From Panorpa germanica (lineage: Eukaryota; Arthropoda; Insecta; Mecoptera; Panorpidae): 64,000 bases of DNA. Below are positions 1-11,867 of the stretch, piece by piece. The notes under the pieces are model-generated. The model was not told the origin of the DNA and did no database searches. It saw only the letters and a list, made by a program, of their open reading frames with translations. The position numbers and the translations under genes were made by a program. How positions within the stretch are numbered: the first letter of the stretch is position 1; each line of letters opens with the position of its first letter. The stretch covers positions 2,604,001 through 2,668,000 of the forward strand of contig OY783205.1 in assembly GCA_963678705.1 (NCBI GenBank). The letters are read 5' to 3'.

Positions 1-842
1 TTTGTGAACAAACACCGCGACACGAGAATTTTATATATTAGAATATTAAATTATTATTTTTGATTATACATTACTTTAACAAACTCTGTTTGGTTTTTTT
101 ATTTTACATGTTTCAGTCCAGAGATATCGAGGTCACCGCAGGATACCTTTTTTGAGAGAAGCTCCTGTAGATCAGTTATAGCAGCAATTATTATTTTTAC
201 AAATATAAACATGCAAACCGTACCATAATATGTGTACAAATTTTTACATTAATACATTTAAAAGTCTCAGGAGAAAATCTAAAAAAAATCGCTTTTTGAG
301 CCAAATAACTGTATATAATTTCTTAACTAACTATTAAGATAACTATGAGTATAGCAACTTGTCTTAAAATATAATATGAGCCGGATTACCGAATATCATT
401 CCTTTAGAAGGGCAATCCTTCTTTCTGGCTTTTTATTCAATACCTTAAGGTTAAGGTCATTAATCACGTGGTGCTGTAATATGTAACTTTTTAATAAATT
501 ATTTCAGTTGCTGTATTTTCACTAATGCTGTTCCTGTTCTCGCGGGAAGTTGGCAACCCTAACAATTCATAACTTATCTACACCACGATAACTTCGAACG
601 TCGCACCAGTTTCAATAATAAAATGTGTTGCAATCTGAAAGTTTCCAATGCACATTTATTGACCGTATTTGATTCAGTAGTTTCGTTATCTGCTCCATTT
701 CATTTTATTCAAACTGGAATCATTTTTTATCTGAATAACTTTATCAACTGAATATCCATGAATGTCGGAAGCGAGATGCACTTGCACCCCCTGCTACGAA
801 AGAATATACACAGAAAAAGGTGAAGAAATACAATTTTTATTA
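1..842. other. AT-rich intergenic stretch
   Basis: I see no open frame of useful length, no RNA gene and no recognisable repeat in this stretch. A pyrimidine-rich TTTCAG near 110 resembles a splice acceptor, but nothing coding follows it. Confidence 0.5.
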
Positions 843-846
843 TTAA

Positions 847-1599
847 GGAGGTACAGGAAGTAAACGTAAATGATGAAAACGTTGTGAAATTTGGAGGGTC
901 GATACAAATAGTTAAAATACATGCTGTCTCAAAATTTTAGAGATCTAGGGTTCCTAGTTTTCTTTTTATACATGATTAAAAATAGTCATTTTCCATACAA
1001 ATCATAATTTTTAGCTCAATTTCACCACATAATATAACTTTTAACTATGAAAAAATGGTGACATGGCTTTCAAAAACTAGGTGTATATAAAATAATCTTT
1101 TCTATAACTATTGCAAAAAAAAAATTATCAAAAGGATACCTATGTACGAAAATATTTAAATAAAACCAGTGAGAAACAGTAAATGTAGGTTATAAGCCGA
1201 CAACGTTGCAAATGCCAATTTGAGCGGGAAATTCAAAATCGGAATAAATGTTATATAAAATGTAACAACTTATTGGTCAAAGAACCAACTCACGCATTAG
1301 TCAACACACGTAAATTTGTAGCGTTGCAAAACTTATTATTCCTTTTTCAAAATATTTAAATTGTATTTAAATTGAATTAATATAAATTTGATATTAATTA
1401 TAGGTAATTTTTAATTTATTTAACTATTATATGCATAAAAAAATCATTTTAACTAGCAAATAGTAGTTTAATAGGGAATTGAAAAATTCATTTTCAAAGG
1501 TACAGTCCCAATATTTGCTCGTACTCATGTACTTCGTATTTTGCATTTCGTATTACCGAGACATAAACTTTTTGCATTGACGGTACGTCCTGTACCTCC
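847..1599. mobile_element. TTAA-flanked MITE, 753 bp
   Basis: The segment is bounded by TTAA at 843-846 and 1600-1603. It begins GGAGGTACAGGAAGTA and ends with the inverted form TACGTCCTGTACCTCC, a 16-bp terminal inverted repeat with one mismatch. There is no coding capacity. A TTAA target duplication is typical of piggyBac- or Kolobok-type transposases, so this is inferred to be a non-autonomous element mobilised by one of them. The family is not identified. Confidence 0.75.
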
Positions 1600-1603
1600 T
1601 TAA

Positions 1604-2211
1604 AGTCACTGTTTCAATAAATTTCTATGCCTTCTACGTTGTTGTCCAAATTTGTTCAACACCTTGTCAATAAATTCAGTGTTCTTCTTTACTCTTTTCT
1701 ATGAACACTTGCGCCTCTCTTGATACAGATGCACTTCCCTGGAACTAATCCTGAGGACGCGACGCCCATGTGAATAGAATTGTGCTTCAACTTTGCTCCT
1801 TCAGTTCTATTTACTTTTGGAAAGACACAATATTATCATTACAAGTTTGACATGTCTGAGTCACGCCATAATTTTTATTCTTCCCATAAAACTTCTGCCC
1901 GGAATTGTATAGAGTTAGGAATTACACTGATATAATTTATGAAATACTAATAAATGAAATATAAATATAAAAGAACTAAACTAAAATATTAAAAGAAGCA
2001 CTAATAGGAATTTATATCGTGTAAGTCATTTATTTTGTGCCGTTAACTGATACACTGCAGAAACATCGTGTAGCGCCAATAGACAGAGAGCCAGTGAACA
2101 CTATTGCGGTATAAAGTAGGAATCTCATTGAACTGTAAAGGGCTAACATAATACTAAAAGCTCGGTATTTCAGCCTTTTTTTAATTATAACAAAATTATT
2201 TTGATAACACG
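1604..2211. other. Intergenic stretch, nothing recognised
   Basis: Ordinary AT-rich sequence. No open frame, RNA gene or terminal repeat could be supported. Confidence 0.4.
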
Positions 2212-2420
2212 TGACTCAATAAGTTCGTAGGATGACATATAGATGGCGCCACTATTGACAAATCCATATGATTTTCAGATAGTACCAACCTGCAAACGAT
2301 ATGTGCCAAATTTTATGACATTACGACAGTTAGTTTTTTAATGTAAAAAATACCGTTCAAGCAAAGCAGTGGCTTGACAAGTGTTATTCGAACTCGGAAT
2401 TTTTCCAGTGAACGAAATTT
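2212..2420 (+). pseudogene. Mariner-like transposon remnant
   Basis: The forward frame near 2350-2400 reads VQAKQWLDKCYSNSE and then stops. It resembles the N-terminal helix-turn-helix region of Tc1/mariner transposases, where a WLDK-Y-(D/N)S motif is common. The leader upstream (CAATAAGTTCGTAGG, TAGATGGCGCC) has the look of a transposon 5' region. No catalytic DDE core or terminal repeat is visible, so this would be a short relic. The call rests on one motif recognised by eye. Confidence 0.35.
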
Positions 2421-4554
2421 ATAGGAATACCATCAAATATTTTATGTATTTGTATATTTTTATAAGTTATAAGCTGGCAACGTCGCATATTTCAATTTAC
2501 GCTGTTGCCACTTTTTGTTTGTATATTTTATAAGAAATTTTGTACTTTTACTATAAATATGGCAGGTACTCGAGTACAAATTTTTTTTTTTCTTATAAGA
2601 ATCTTATCATTATTATATTATCCTTATCGGGATCCTGACAACATTTAGAGTAAAATTCTACTCGGGTAGTAGCTCTCACGATAAAAATAGAACTTATTAA
2701 TCTTATAGAATAATAATAATAATATTTTCTAAAACGTCGTACATTTTGTGTTACTTTTTTTTGCATCTCTAACAAATTTGGAGGTGAAGCACGGCAAAGT
2801 TGAGCACTTCACTAAAAATTAAGAAAACTCTCTATATTCAGCACATACTTTTTTAAGTTTAGCTGCGTTTAGCTCAAGGATTTGCTATTTTATTTCCACA
2901 CCAGGAAGTAGGCGTTGCTTTAAAATTGTACATTTTCGCAGAGAACATAACTAAAATATATTCACTGGCTCTCTAAGTATCCGATAGCCTCGTAAATCGA
3001 GCTTGCTCTTAACTATGAATACGCCATTCTATTCTGTTTATTTGTATTAGTTGATTAATGTATATTCTTTAAGAGAAGTTTATAAAATGAAACATAACCT
3101 TAAATTATTCAAAATAAGAAGTATAGTTTATATGCAATAAACGTGCTTTTAGAAATGTCAATAAAAAAATATATTTTCGGTTTTCTGTAAGAACAAATAT
3201 TAGAGTACAAAACAAAGTAAATAATTTTCCTAAAAATAAAACCGAATTAAAAAAATATATATATAAAAATTAAATAAATAAATGATTTGCTCATACTCGT
3301 ACACAGAACACAGAAATCTGTTCAACTGCTCTCTATGACCAAGTAGACGTAAAATTACTTATGTATTCGTACTCCTATTCTTATGTAAATAATGTACTAT
3401 ATACTTAACTGTGTGAAATTCATGTTTTAAAACTATATCGATGTGTGTACCTTGACGTCATTCGAACGAAACAAAAGTTGACAGATTCAAATAATTAATG
3501 ATTTTTTAAATGTAACCAAAGAGAATTCCTAACACGCAATCTTGAAAGATAAGTAGATTGCTATAGTTCAAATTACGAGATTTCGACACCGACTCATGCT
3601 TAAAAGAAGATACAACGAAATAGCACTGACTCACTTGTTTTTCTATAAAGTATAGATAAGTATAGGAACAAATAAGATAAAATTATTTATCGTGTCATAG
3701 ATTTATACGGCTCTTATAACCTCTTTTATGTATGACTTGCCGCCGACCTCTCATAATTTTAACTATAACTTTAATTAATCACTGTACCCGTAAACAATTT
3801 AGTGAAATGTCAATCAAATAGAAATTTATTAAAATCTATTAATATTTTCACGAATTATTTTGTTCACGGTTTAGTTTCTTACAATTGTTCATATGAGATG
3901 TCAATGGTTGGCTAAAACTGGCGAAACCACTTAACCAGTCAAAATCCAAGCGACGAAAATTCTCTTTAAAATTGATCAATTTAACATTACCGATTACCAA
4001 TTTAACAACAAAACAACACAAAATATGCGCTCGTACCACCTCGAACTGGTGCTGCTGGAAAAATTTCTGTTTTAGTCTACACTTTTGTTGTGTCTCAACT
4101 TTTGTTTTGTTCTTGTACAGTAGAAAAATCATAAAATTTGGAGAACATTTTTTTAGTAATCTAATCTCTAATCTAACGATTAAAACGAAATATGTATATT
4201 GTTGGTATGATGTGACACTTGCACACATGCTATGGAATCTTTTAAAGAAAGAAAATTCTATATTTTTCTGGTAGACCTGGTACCAAAACCTGCATCATGT
4301 AAAGAAGAAACTGGTTTCATATTTCAGTCTTCAGAGTGTAGTGGTCTTTTACACCACTTCGTTTTAGATTTAGGACTGCTTATAACTTTTTTATTATAAA
4401 ATAATCAATTTTAATGTGTGTGTCGTTAGACTTTACATTCTTTCAATATTAAATCACGTAATTACATCTCATTGCCAACCTGAACTTAAAACTGTTCTAG
4501 CACTTTAATATTTCCAACAGCAATGTTTGATATTTATACTCTTGTATTGATTCT
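2421..4554. other. Gene-poor stretch with one overlapping ORF pair
   Basis: Mostly AT-rich sequence without recognisable genes. At 3848-4274 two unrelated open frames overlap on opposite strands (126 codons minus, 100 codons plus). Neither resembles a family I know, neither has splice sites or codon use that argues for coding, and the two would exclude each other. I regard them as chance frames or an undetermined repeat. Confidence 0.35.
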
Positions 4555-4920
4555 GTCCCTTTACTATTTCTTCTTAGCGCTCTAATTTTACTATTTTCTT
4601 TTTGGCTCTATCTCCGCCATCCTCCTCTTGTCTTTCCCTCCTTTCCGCAAATCCACTATTTTCTAAACTGAAGTTTAAGTGTTTCTACCCTTGCTTCTCT
4701 TTCCTCGCTCCTTCTCTCTATCTCCGTTATCCACCGCTTCCCTTCACTGCCACCTTTTAATAGCTACACAATCTCATTTTGACTTTTACTCATTTCTCAC
4801 ATGAATACTTAGTGTGCTCAAGCGTTTCTATCTCTCTTCCGCACACCCTGCACATCCTTTCTCTATTTACCCAGTATCGGTTGCTTTTCTCTTCGTTTCC
4901 TGGTCATCCTCAACAAAAAA
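4555..4920 (-). pseudogene. LINE C-terminus relic (CCHC finger), purine-rich family
   Basis: On the minus strand this CT-rich block reads RERMCRVCGREIETLEH followed by a further Cys. That is the C-x2-C-x(7-8)-H-x(4-5)-C finger that ends many non-LTR retrotransposon reverse transcriptase ORFs. It continues through frames broken by stops. Its last ~130 bp resemble the 35.8-kb fragment closely (the phrases around AACTTCAGTTTAGAAAA and CGGAAAGGAG recur in the same order), so both belong to one purine-rich LINE family seen six or seven times in the window. Dead copy. Confidence 0.7.
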
Positions 4921-5270
4921 TCAAATTTAAATCGATGTTTTTCCATTTATATGTATAACTTTCCAAACAGGCGTGGTGAACCTCCTTTCAACGACGGATT
5001 TCTCCGACTATATATCTCAGAATGAATATTGGTTGAATGTTGGTTGGTTCAGCTTTGAATAATTCAATTTACCGTTAAACATATTTCAAACGGCTTGTAA
5101 TTAATTGTTCTCCAAGATTTAGATGTGCATGGTTGTCTTTTAAATTAAATATTAACTAATTAAAATTTACTATTGTATTCATATTAATTAAATAATCATA
5201 TTGTTAGAGATTCGTACAACAATGAAAACAAATGCACCTCTACTTATGTAAACTGTATATAAACGCACTG
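4921..5270. other. Intergenic stretch before the minisatellite
   Basis: AT-rich unique-looking sequence. No feature could be supported. Confidence 0.4.
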
Positions 5271-5657
5271 TGACGTGCATGACGTGACGTGATGTGCATG
5301 ACGTGACGTGCATGACGTGACGTGCATGACGTGACGTGCATGACGTGACGTGCATGACGTGACGTGCATGACGTGACGTGCATGACGTGACGTGCATGAC
5401 GTGACGTGCATGACGTGACGTGCGTGACGTGACGTGCATGACGTGACGTGCGTGACGTGACGTGACGTACATGACGTGACGTGCGTGACGTGCATGACGT
5501 GACGTGCATGACGTGACGTGCATGACGTGACGTGCATGACGTGACGTGCATGACGTGACGTGCATGACGTGACGTGCATGACGTGACGTGCATGACGTGA
5601 CGTGCATGACGTGACGTGCATGACGTGACGTGCATAACGTGACATACATGACGTGAC
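5271..5657. repeat. 14-bp CpG-rich minisatellite (TGACGTGACGTGCA)n, ~28 copies
   Basis: About 28 tandem copies of the 14-mer TGACGTGACGTGCA with a few point variants (GCGTG, GATGTG, GTACATG) and short register changes near 5455-5490. Each unit holds two CpGs and two ACGTG cores within strongly AT-rich surroundings. The minus strand is open in all three frames. Because 14 is not a multiple of three, every frame encodes the same 14-residue cycle, rich in His, Val, Thr, Ser, Cys and Arg. On the plus strand every frame meets TGA. I treat it as noncoding satellite DNA; the long minus-strand frames are a by-product of the repeat. Confidence 0.95.
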
Positions 5658-6099
5658 AGTGCATCTTGTACAGTCTTATGACTTCAAGTCTTACTACTAA
5701 AGCACCATTACTGAATTAATATAATTAGTTCCCAGTAGATGACCCCAAAGATCTAGATAAGATCCACAACAGGGATGGCCAATACTAAAAACACAATTGT
5801 GCACGTAAAAGTAAACTTTTAAATACAAAACCTAATATTTAATATTGAACGTAGTAACAAATACAACAAATTTTTACTTAAAAGTCATCGACTTGTATTT
5901 AAGATTATAAATACTGTAAGCACAGAAATAAACGCCACTCTGTTGACAATTTAGCAACCGCATCTGCCTGTCGAAGCTGTGAAAGCAGTGCTTGCCTAAA
6001 TCAGCAAATACAGCACCTAACTGTGTGCTTGACGTCAACCTTCTGTATTTTCGTGTTAGATTCTCGTGTCAGCGCTATATTTTCTGCATTTGGTTTTTA
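5658..6099. other. Intergenic stretch, nothing recognised
   Basis: No open frame, terminal repeat or RNA gene can be supported here. Confidence 0.4.
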
Positions 6100-6185
6100 T
6101 CAAAGTACTGGTTATGTGGTTGCATAATCAGAAACATAAATTAGACAGCGGTGTGGTCTACATATATGGGATAACAACATTATAA
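6100..6185 (+). repeat. SINE tail fragment
   Basis: The stretch around GACAGCGGTGTGGTCTACAT matches the 3' part of the SINE copy at 39.3-39.4 kb (GGCAGCGGTGTAGTTTACACAT) in the same order, preceded in both by an ATTATG...CATAATCA motif. It lacks the tRNA-like head. Confidence 0.5.
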
Positions 6186-6459
6186 AAGCTGTCAACAGAG
6201 TTGGTGTTTACAAAAAATGTTAGAAACAAAACATTTTCTTTTACACTTCCTATAATACTCCAAATATGTTTGAATATAAACTGTTGAATACGATTTACAA
6301 TATAAAAAGGTCCGTCGACCTAGGAAGCCATTCGAATTATTATTAAGAAGAAATTAAAAAATATTTATATTACGTATATTCTCTATTTTTTTTTTAATTT
6401 TGTTTAACATCCATCTGTTTCCGATTTTGAGTTCTATCACCTCTTATAATGGTGGCAGC

Positions 6460-6625
6460 AGTTCAGTTTCAACTATATAATCTAGAACTATATATTAATA
6501 GTTAAATTAATTCTGATAACAACCAAACTTAGAAAATATAGCGCTGGTCCAGGTATCGAACCCGAAATTACAGCAGTTTAGCTTCAAGCATAAATCCTCT
6601 GGGCTACTGTGCCGTCTATGTATAT
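6460..6625 (-). repeat. tRNA-derived SINE
   Basis: On the minus strand the head has an A-box-like TAGCCCAGAGG (about 6597-6607) and a B box GGGTTCGATACC (about 6552-6563) at tRNA-like spacing, so it could have carried an internal RNA polymerase III promoter. The body after the B box (ACCAGCGCTA, then CTAAGTTTGGTTGTTA) is shared with the copies at 39.2 kb and 56.7 kb. No TSD or A-rich tail was clearly resolved. Confidence 0.65.
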
Positions 6626-7228
6626 TACGCATCAAATCTTATTTGTTTAAGTATTATGTTTTGAGATTTTGTTGGTGCTACCGTATCGATTCTTATGGTA
6701 CATAAGAATCGATACATTGTATGGAGAAATAAGAATAAATGTTGGACATCCCTTAGTTTAGATCGTGGCTAAGAAAATGAAAGTGAAAAATTAAAGTAAA
6801 ATCTTTTCGTGTAAACAGAGCACGGGTTTAATCCGTAATTAATTAATGGATGCTTTATTCAAATTAAAGTAGCAACGAAGTAGTAAATATCTAAAAACGA
6901 TTTGTTATAGTAGGACATAACCTAAAAATAATAAATTTTACGTTGAAGAGTTATAACCGAAACTTTCATTGGGCAACGACTGATAACAAAGCATAACGCG
7001 GGGAAAAGTTAAGAAGTTAACACAAACACAAGTAGACCTCCTATAACGCGGTTTCAGTGTCACGCGAAGCATGAAATAGCGTTATAAGAGAAGTATGGAT
7101 ACTTAGTACAGATAAGGACACAGTGGCGGGAAGGCAGATTTCATATCCGGGCTTGAAAATTAAATATTTAAAGAAAAGGTACATTTTACGTAAATGTTAC
7201 ATTAATTTGTTTAGTTTCGATAGCGATA
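6626..7228. other. Intergenic stretch up to the Helitron
   Basis: AT-rich sequence with no supported feature. The last base, A at 7228, is the 5' half of the AT dinucleotide into which the Helitron inserted. Confidence 0.5.
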
Positions 7229-7769
7229 TCTTAATATATATAAATTACGTGTCACTGTGTTGTCCTCGATGGACTCCTAAACTACTTCACCGATTTTAAT
7301 GAAATTTGTACACCGTGTGCAGTTTGACCCAGCTTGAAAGATAGGATACCTTAAATCTCAATTTATTTATCTTATTGCTAATTATTTGTCTATTAATTAT
7401 TTGTTATATCCAAATACCAGCCACCCGATGCGTAATGGATGACTCATAGTCACACGGCACTAAGATCTAAGAACGCTGACACATGTTTACTACCAGAAAC
7501 TGCATATTATTGTTTATACTTATATTAGTCGCATGATATTAAATAGTAAACAGTTGTAACCTATATATATAATCTTTAAACATATTGTATTAATCTCAAA
7601 CGTCTAAAGTACAGGTTAAATTTAGTTTGTAGTAAAGCGAAATACAGTGAATTTTACATGTAAGTATTATCACATAATTTATCATTATATATATTGTTTC
7701 AATGCGCTATAATAGCGTGTTTTTCAGTTTTTTTTTCTTCTTTTTTTCTATATTTTTTTTTTCAGTCAA

Positions 7770-10700
7770 ATGCCACCGAAGAAATCTAACCTCAACAACG
7801 CGAGGAGCACAAAGGCACGACGCAAACGCGTTGAAAGAGCTCATCAGTCGGCAGAACAAATCACAATAAGAAATGCAGCAAATGTAGAGCGTCGTGCACA
7901 AGAATGTCAAGAACAGCGTGACGAACGTCTGCGACAGAATATTGCAAGAACAAGAGCGGCACGAGAACGAAACATAGCTACAGCACGAGTACGAGAACGA
8001 CAGAGGCAGCGGATCAGCCGCTCATTAACACGTGCATCATTTGTTCGTCTTGCTTTCGAATATGCACCAGATATTGCTATCGGTGCAATGGATAAAGTAT
8101 GCCAATATTGTCAGGCATTGAAATTTCAAAATGAAACACCCGGCATGTGCTGCACATCGGGAAAAGTTGTGCTGTCACCTCTACCCACTCCGCCGGAACC
8201 TTTATTATCCCTTCTTGCTGGTGATTCAGATGATTCAAAATTATTTTTGCGTAAGATACGCAAATTTAATTCTTGCTTCCAAATGACGTCATTTGGGGCA
8301 ACTAAAATTTGCGATCTCGCATCCCATGGACGTAATTTTGAAACTACATTCAAAATACAAGGCCAAGTGTACCATAAAATCGGATCATTGATGCCGATGC
8401 CTGATAATGATTCGAAATTTCTCCAAATTTATTTTATGGGCAATTGTGAAGAGCGCGTAATAACTCGGTGCCAGTATAATTTCATTGAACAAGCAGAGGA
8501 AAGAGCAATCGTGATGTTGCTGGAAATTTTTTTAGAAGATCAGAATCAACTAATTCGATTGTTTAAAAGAGTTTCGCCACGATTGCAAAATGACAACTAT
8601 CAAATCGTCATAAAAGCCGACAAAGTACCATTAGGTGAAAATGCTGGTAGATTCAATGCTCCAACTGTTGACGAGGTTGCTGTTATTATGGTTGGTGATC
8701 CAGTTGACAACAGAGCTATAAAAATTACACGGCGAGACAACACTGTCAGTACGATTTCAGATCTTCACCGTTCATATGATGCACTACAATATCCATTAAT
8801 ATTTTGGCAAGGACAGGATGAATATCATATTAATATCAAACAGTGTGATCCAAATACCGGTAAATTTGACTATTAACTATGTATTTCCTAACTGTATGAA
8901 CGAATTTTGATTTCTTTTCTCATTTTATTCTTTATTTTTTTAGGCGCTAATGGAAACAAAAAAGTTAGTTCTATGAACTACTACGCACACCGATTGATGG
9001 TTAGACTAAATCAGGACAACTATATCCTTCGATATCGTCAGCTATTCCATCAGTACATTGTTGGTATGTATGCTAAGGTTGAAAGCGAACGCTTGCGATT
9101 TCTTCGATATAACCAGGCTAAATTACGATCAGAAGAATACATTCACTTACGAGATGCTGTTGTTGGAAACATCGACGGAAATTTAAACCCCAATGACATC
9201 GGTAATGTTTTCATTTTACCTTCAAGCTACATCGGCAGTCCACGGAACATGCAGGAATACATACAAGATGCGATGACTTACGTACGTCATTACGGCCGAC
9301 CGGATTTGTTTATTACATTCACATGTAATCCAAATTGGAAAGAGATACAAACTTTACTATCACCAGGACAACAAGCACTTCATCGTCATGATATAACTGC
9401 ACGTGTGTTTAAACAAAAATTGAAATCCTTAATTGATTTTATTGTTAAATATTCAGTTTTTGGTATCACACGTTGTTGGCTGTATTCGATTGAGTGGCAA
9501 AAGCGAGGTTTGCCTCATGCCCACATTTAAATTTGGCTTCAAGATAAAATCCGTCCAGAAGAAATTGATCAAATAATATCAGCCAAAATTCCAGACCCAT
9601 CAATTGATCAAGAATTATTTGATATTGTTACCAAACACATGATCCACGGGCCGTGCGGTGCTTTCAACATAACGTCACCATGCATGGAAAATGGTAAATG
9701 TAAGAAAAATTTCCCAAAGCCGCATACGAATGACACTATCACGGATATTGACGGTTATCCAATGTATCGCCGTAGAAATACTGAGAATGGTGGCCACACA
9801 TTCACAATACGACTGCCGAATTTTACAAATCAAGTTGAACTTGATAATCAGTGGGTGGTACCATACTCACCATTACTTTCAAAAACTTATCAGGCTCATA
9901 TCAATGTTGAGCTTTGCAGTTCTGTAAAATCTATTAAGTACATTTGTAAATATGTAAATAAAGGCAATGATTTAGCTATATTTGAAGTACAGAATGTAAA
10001 TAAAAATGACGAAATAGCACGATACCAAATGGGTAGGTACATTAGCAGCAACGAAGCTATTTGGCATATTCTTAGCTTTCCCATACACGAAAGAGACCCT
10101 TCTGTCCAGCATCTAGCAATACATCTTGAAAACGGTCAACGTGTATACTTTACTGAAGGAAATGTTCTCCAAAGAGCGATTGAGGCTCCAAAAACGACAC
10201 TAACTGAATTTTTTACATTGTGTCAACAATCTGATATTTTTCGAACGGCACATTCAACATTCAAGCTGCCATTGGACATTCATCATAAACCAAATGCAAT
10301 ATGTATCATAAAAAAAAATAGTGGAATAGCTGCAGTGTTGCGGAAGAGTTCAATTATAATTTGGGATGAGTGCACAATGGCTCACAAATATTCACTCGAA
10401 GCATTGCATAGAACTATGCTCTTTTACTTTTGTCTGGTGATTTCCGCCAGACCCTACCAGTTATACCTCGCTCCACTTTCACGGATGAAATTAATGCATG
10501 TTTGAAACAATCATTCTTATGGCGAAATGTTGAAACACTTCCATTGACCATAAACATGCGCGTACGATTGCAAAATGATCCATCAGCACAAATATTTTCC
10601 GAACAATTACTAGATATTGGGAACGGTAAAATAGAACTGCAACCAAATACGCAATGCATTAAACTGCCAGACAATTTCTGCACTGTTTTCCAGGGAAAAA

Positions 10701-11368
10701 ATGAATTGATTCAGAGTATTTTTCCGGATATACAGAGTAATTACTTAAATCATAACTGGCTCAGTCATCGGGCTATTTTAGCAGCCAAAAATGTTGATGT
10801 TGACGAAATTAACTTCCAGATACAACAGTTGGTACCAGGCAATCTGATGTCTTTCAAATCAATAGATACTGTTGTTAATGAAAATGATAGTGTAAATTTT
10901 CCAATTGAATTTTTAAATTCACTAGATATACTTGGAATGCCACCACATAATCTTCGATTAAAGATTGGTTCACCTATTATTCTCCTGCGTAATTTGAATC
11001 CACCTCAATTATGCAACGGTACGCGTTTGGTCATCAAAAAGATCACCGGAAATATTATTGAAGCAACTATTTTAAGTGGAAAGTTTAAAGGGAAAGTGGT
11101 CCTATTGCCACGTATTCCAATGATACCGTCAGATTCTACCATACCCTTTAGAAGATTACAGTTTCCAATTCGTTTAGCTTTTGCCATGTCTATAAATAAG
11201 TCTCAAGGCCAAACAATGTCCATTTGTGGTTTACATTTGGAAAATCCATGTTTTTCTCATGGGCAGCTATATGTTGCATGTTCACGTGTAGGAAAACCGT
11301 CAAACCTATTTGTGTTAGCTAAAGACAGGTTAACCAAAAATATTGTGCACCAATTGGTGCTACATTAA
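7770..11368 (+). pseudogene. Helitron Rep/helicase (RepHel), disrupted
   Basis: RepHel proteins combine an HUH endonuclease for rolling-circle transposition with a Pif1-family DNA helicase. The first ORF (7770-8859) has the basic N-terminal region and the Helitron Cys motif (VCQYCQALKF...CC..GKV). After an intron comes the Helitron-like N domain and the HUH motif PHAH near 9520. A single T-to-A change turns the next Leu codon into TAA at 9528-9530; beyond it the frame continues through the Y2 region (IKYICKYVNKG near 9930). A deletion of roughly 300 codons then joins LCQQSDIF to RTAHSTFKLP, removing the linker and the helicase Walker A. The Walker B-like IIIWDECTMAH remains near 10360. About 45 bp further are lost with a frameshift near 10420. 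The rest runs through GDFRQTLPVIPR to the helicase C-terminal motif (INKSQGQT...VACSR). The start follows a strong polypyrimidine tract and CAG at 7745-7765, so an upstream noncoding exon is possible. Confidence 0.92.
8860..8943 (+). other. Intron inside the Helitron gene, 84 bp
   Basis: The donor G|GTAAAT at 8860 and the acceptor TTTTTTTAG ending at 8943 restore continuity between the two open frames. The spliced junction reads CDPNTG-ANGNKKVS, which matches the uninterrupted spacing of Helitron proteins at the start of the Helitron-like N domain. Without splicing the first frame ends at 8876. The phase (one base of the Gly codon before the intron) agrees on both sides. Confidence 0.8.
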
Positions 11369-11837
11369 ATTGAAATTGAAAGTATTTATAATTCAGAATA
11401 ATAAATATTATTGTTGCCACCCTACCTACCTCATTTATAAGTTTGAGTGTTACATGTTATTTACTAAAAACTTCGTAATGTACTCATTTGTTACAAACTT
11501 GAATAAAAATGATAATGAATTTTGAATTTAATTCTTTTGTATTGATTTTTGCTTTAAATCAACTATACGAAAATTTTAATGAATTGTGTTTAAAGTCCTT
11601 CCCCTTCAAATCCCAAACCAGTAAATTTTTATACCAGCTTTAACGTTTTCGTCTTCGTTCGTAAATAATAATTTCATTGTAATAAGGGGTAACGGTAGTA
11701 TAAAATCAGTCATGAAGGTCGCCATGTTTTTTTTACAAATGACATCTATGTAAAGAAGCATGGTAGTGCCCATGTCTGATGTTCTCCTACCGTTCCTCTT
11801 AAATAGTTTACAACAATGTAATATGCCAAAAACGTTA

Positions 11838-11867
11838 GCCACAGCAACGCGTGGCCGGGTCAGCTAG
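11838..11867 (+). other. Helitron 3' terminal hairpin and CTAG
   Basis: A 5-bp stem, GCCAC at 11838-11842 pairing with GTGGC at 11851-11855 (loop of 8), is followed by CCGGGTCAG and the terminal CTAG. In Helitrons this hairpin serves as the termination signal for rolling-circle replication. Confidence 0.88.

Larger units (their letters stand above)
7229..11867 (+). mobile_element. Helitron, 4639 bp, complete ends, inactive
   Basis: The element starts with TC (TCTTAATATATATAAATTAC) and ends with CTAG at 11864-11867. It is preceded by A and followed by T, as expected for Helitron insertion into AT without target duplication. A GCCAC/GTGGC hairpin lies at 11838-11855, nine bases before CTAG, as in canonical Helitron 3' ends. 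Inside is a damaged Rep-helicase gene on the plus strand. Both ends look intact, so the copy could in principle still be mobilised in trans, but its own gene is dead. Confidence 0.93.

Noticed and set aside
3848-4274. Opposed 126- and 100-codon frames
   Set aside because: Mutually overlapping, no motif, no splice or start support.
5188-5664. Three long minus-strand open frames (131-158 codons) of a His/Thr/Ser/Cys/Arg repeat peptide
   Set aside because: They exist only because the 14-bp satellite lacks stop codons on that strand; all frames give the same peptide and nothing flanking suggests a gene.
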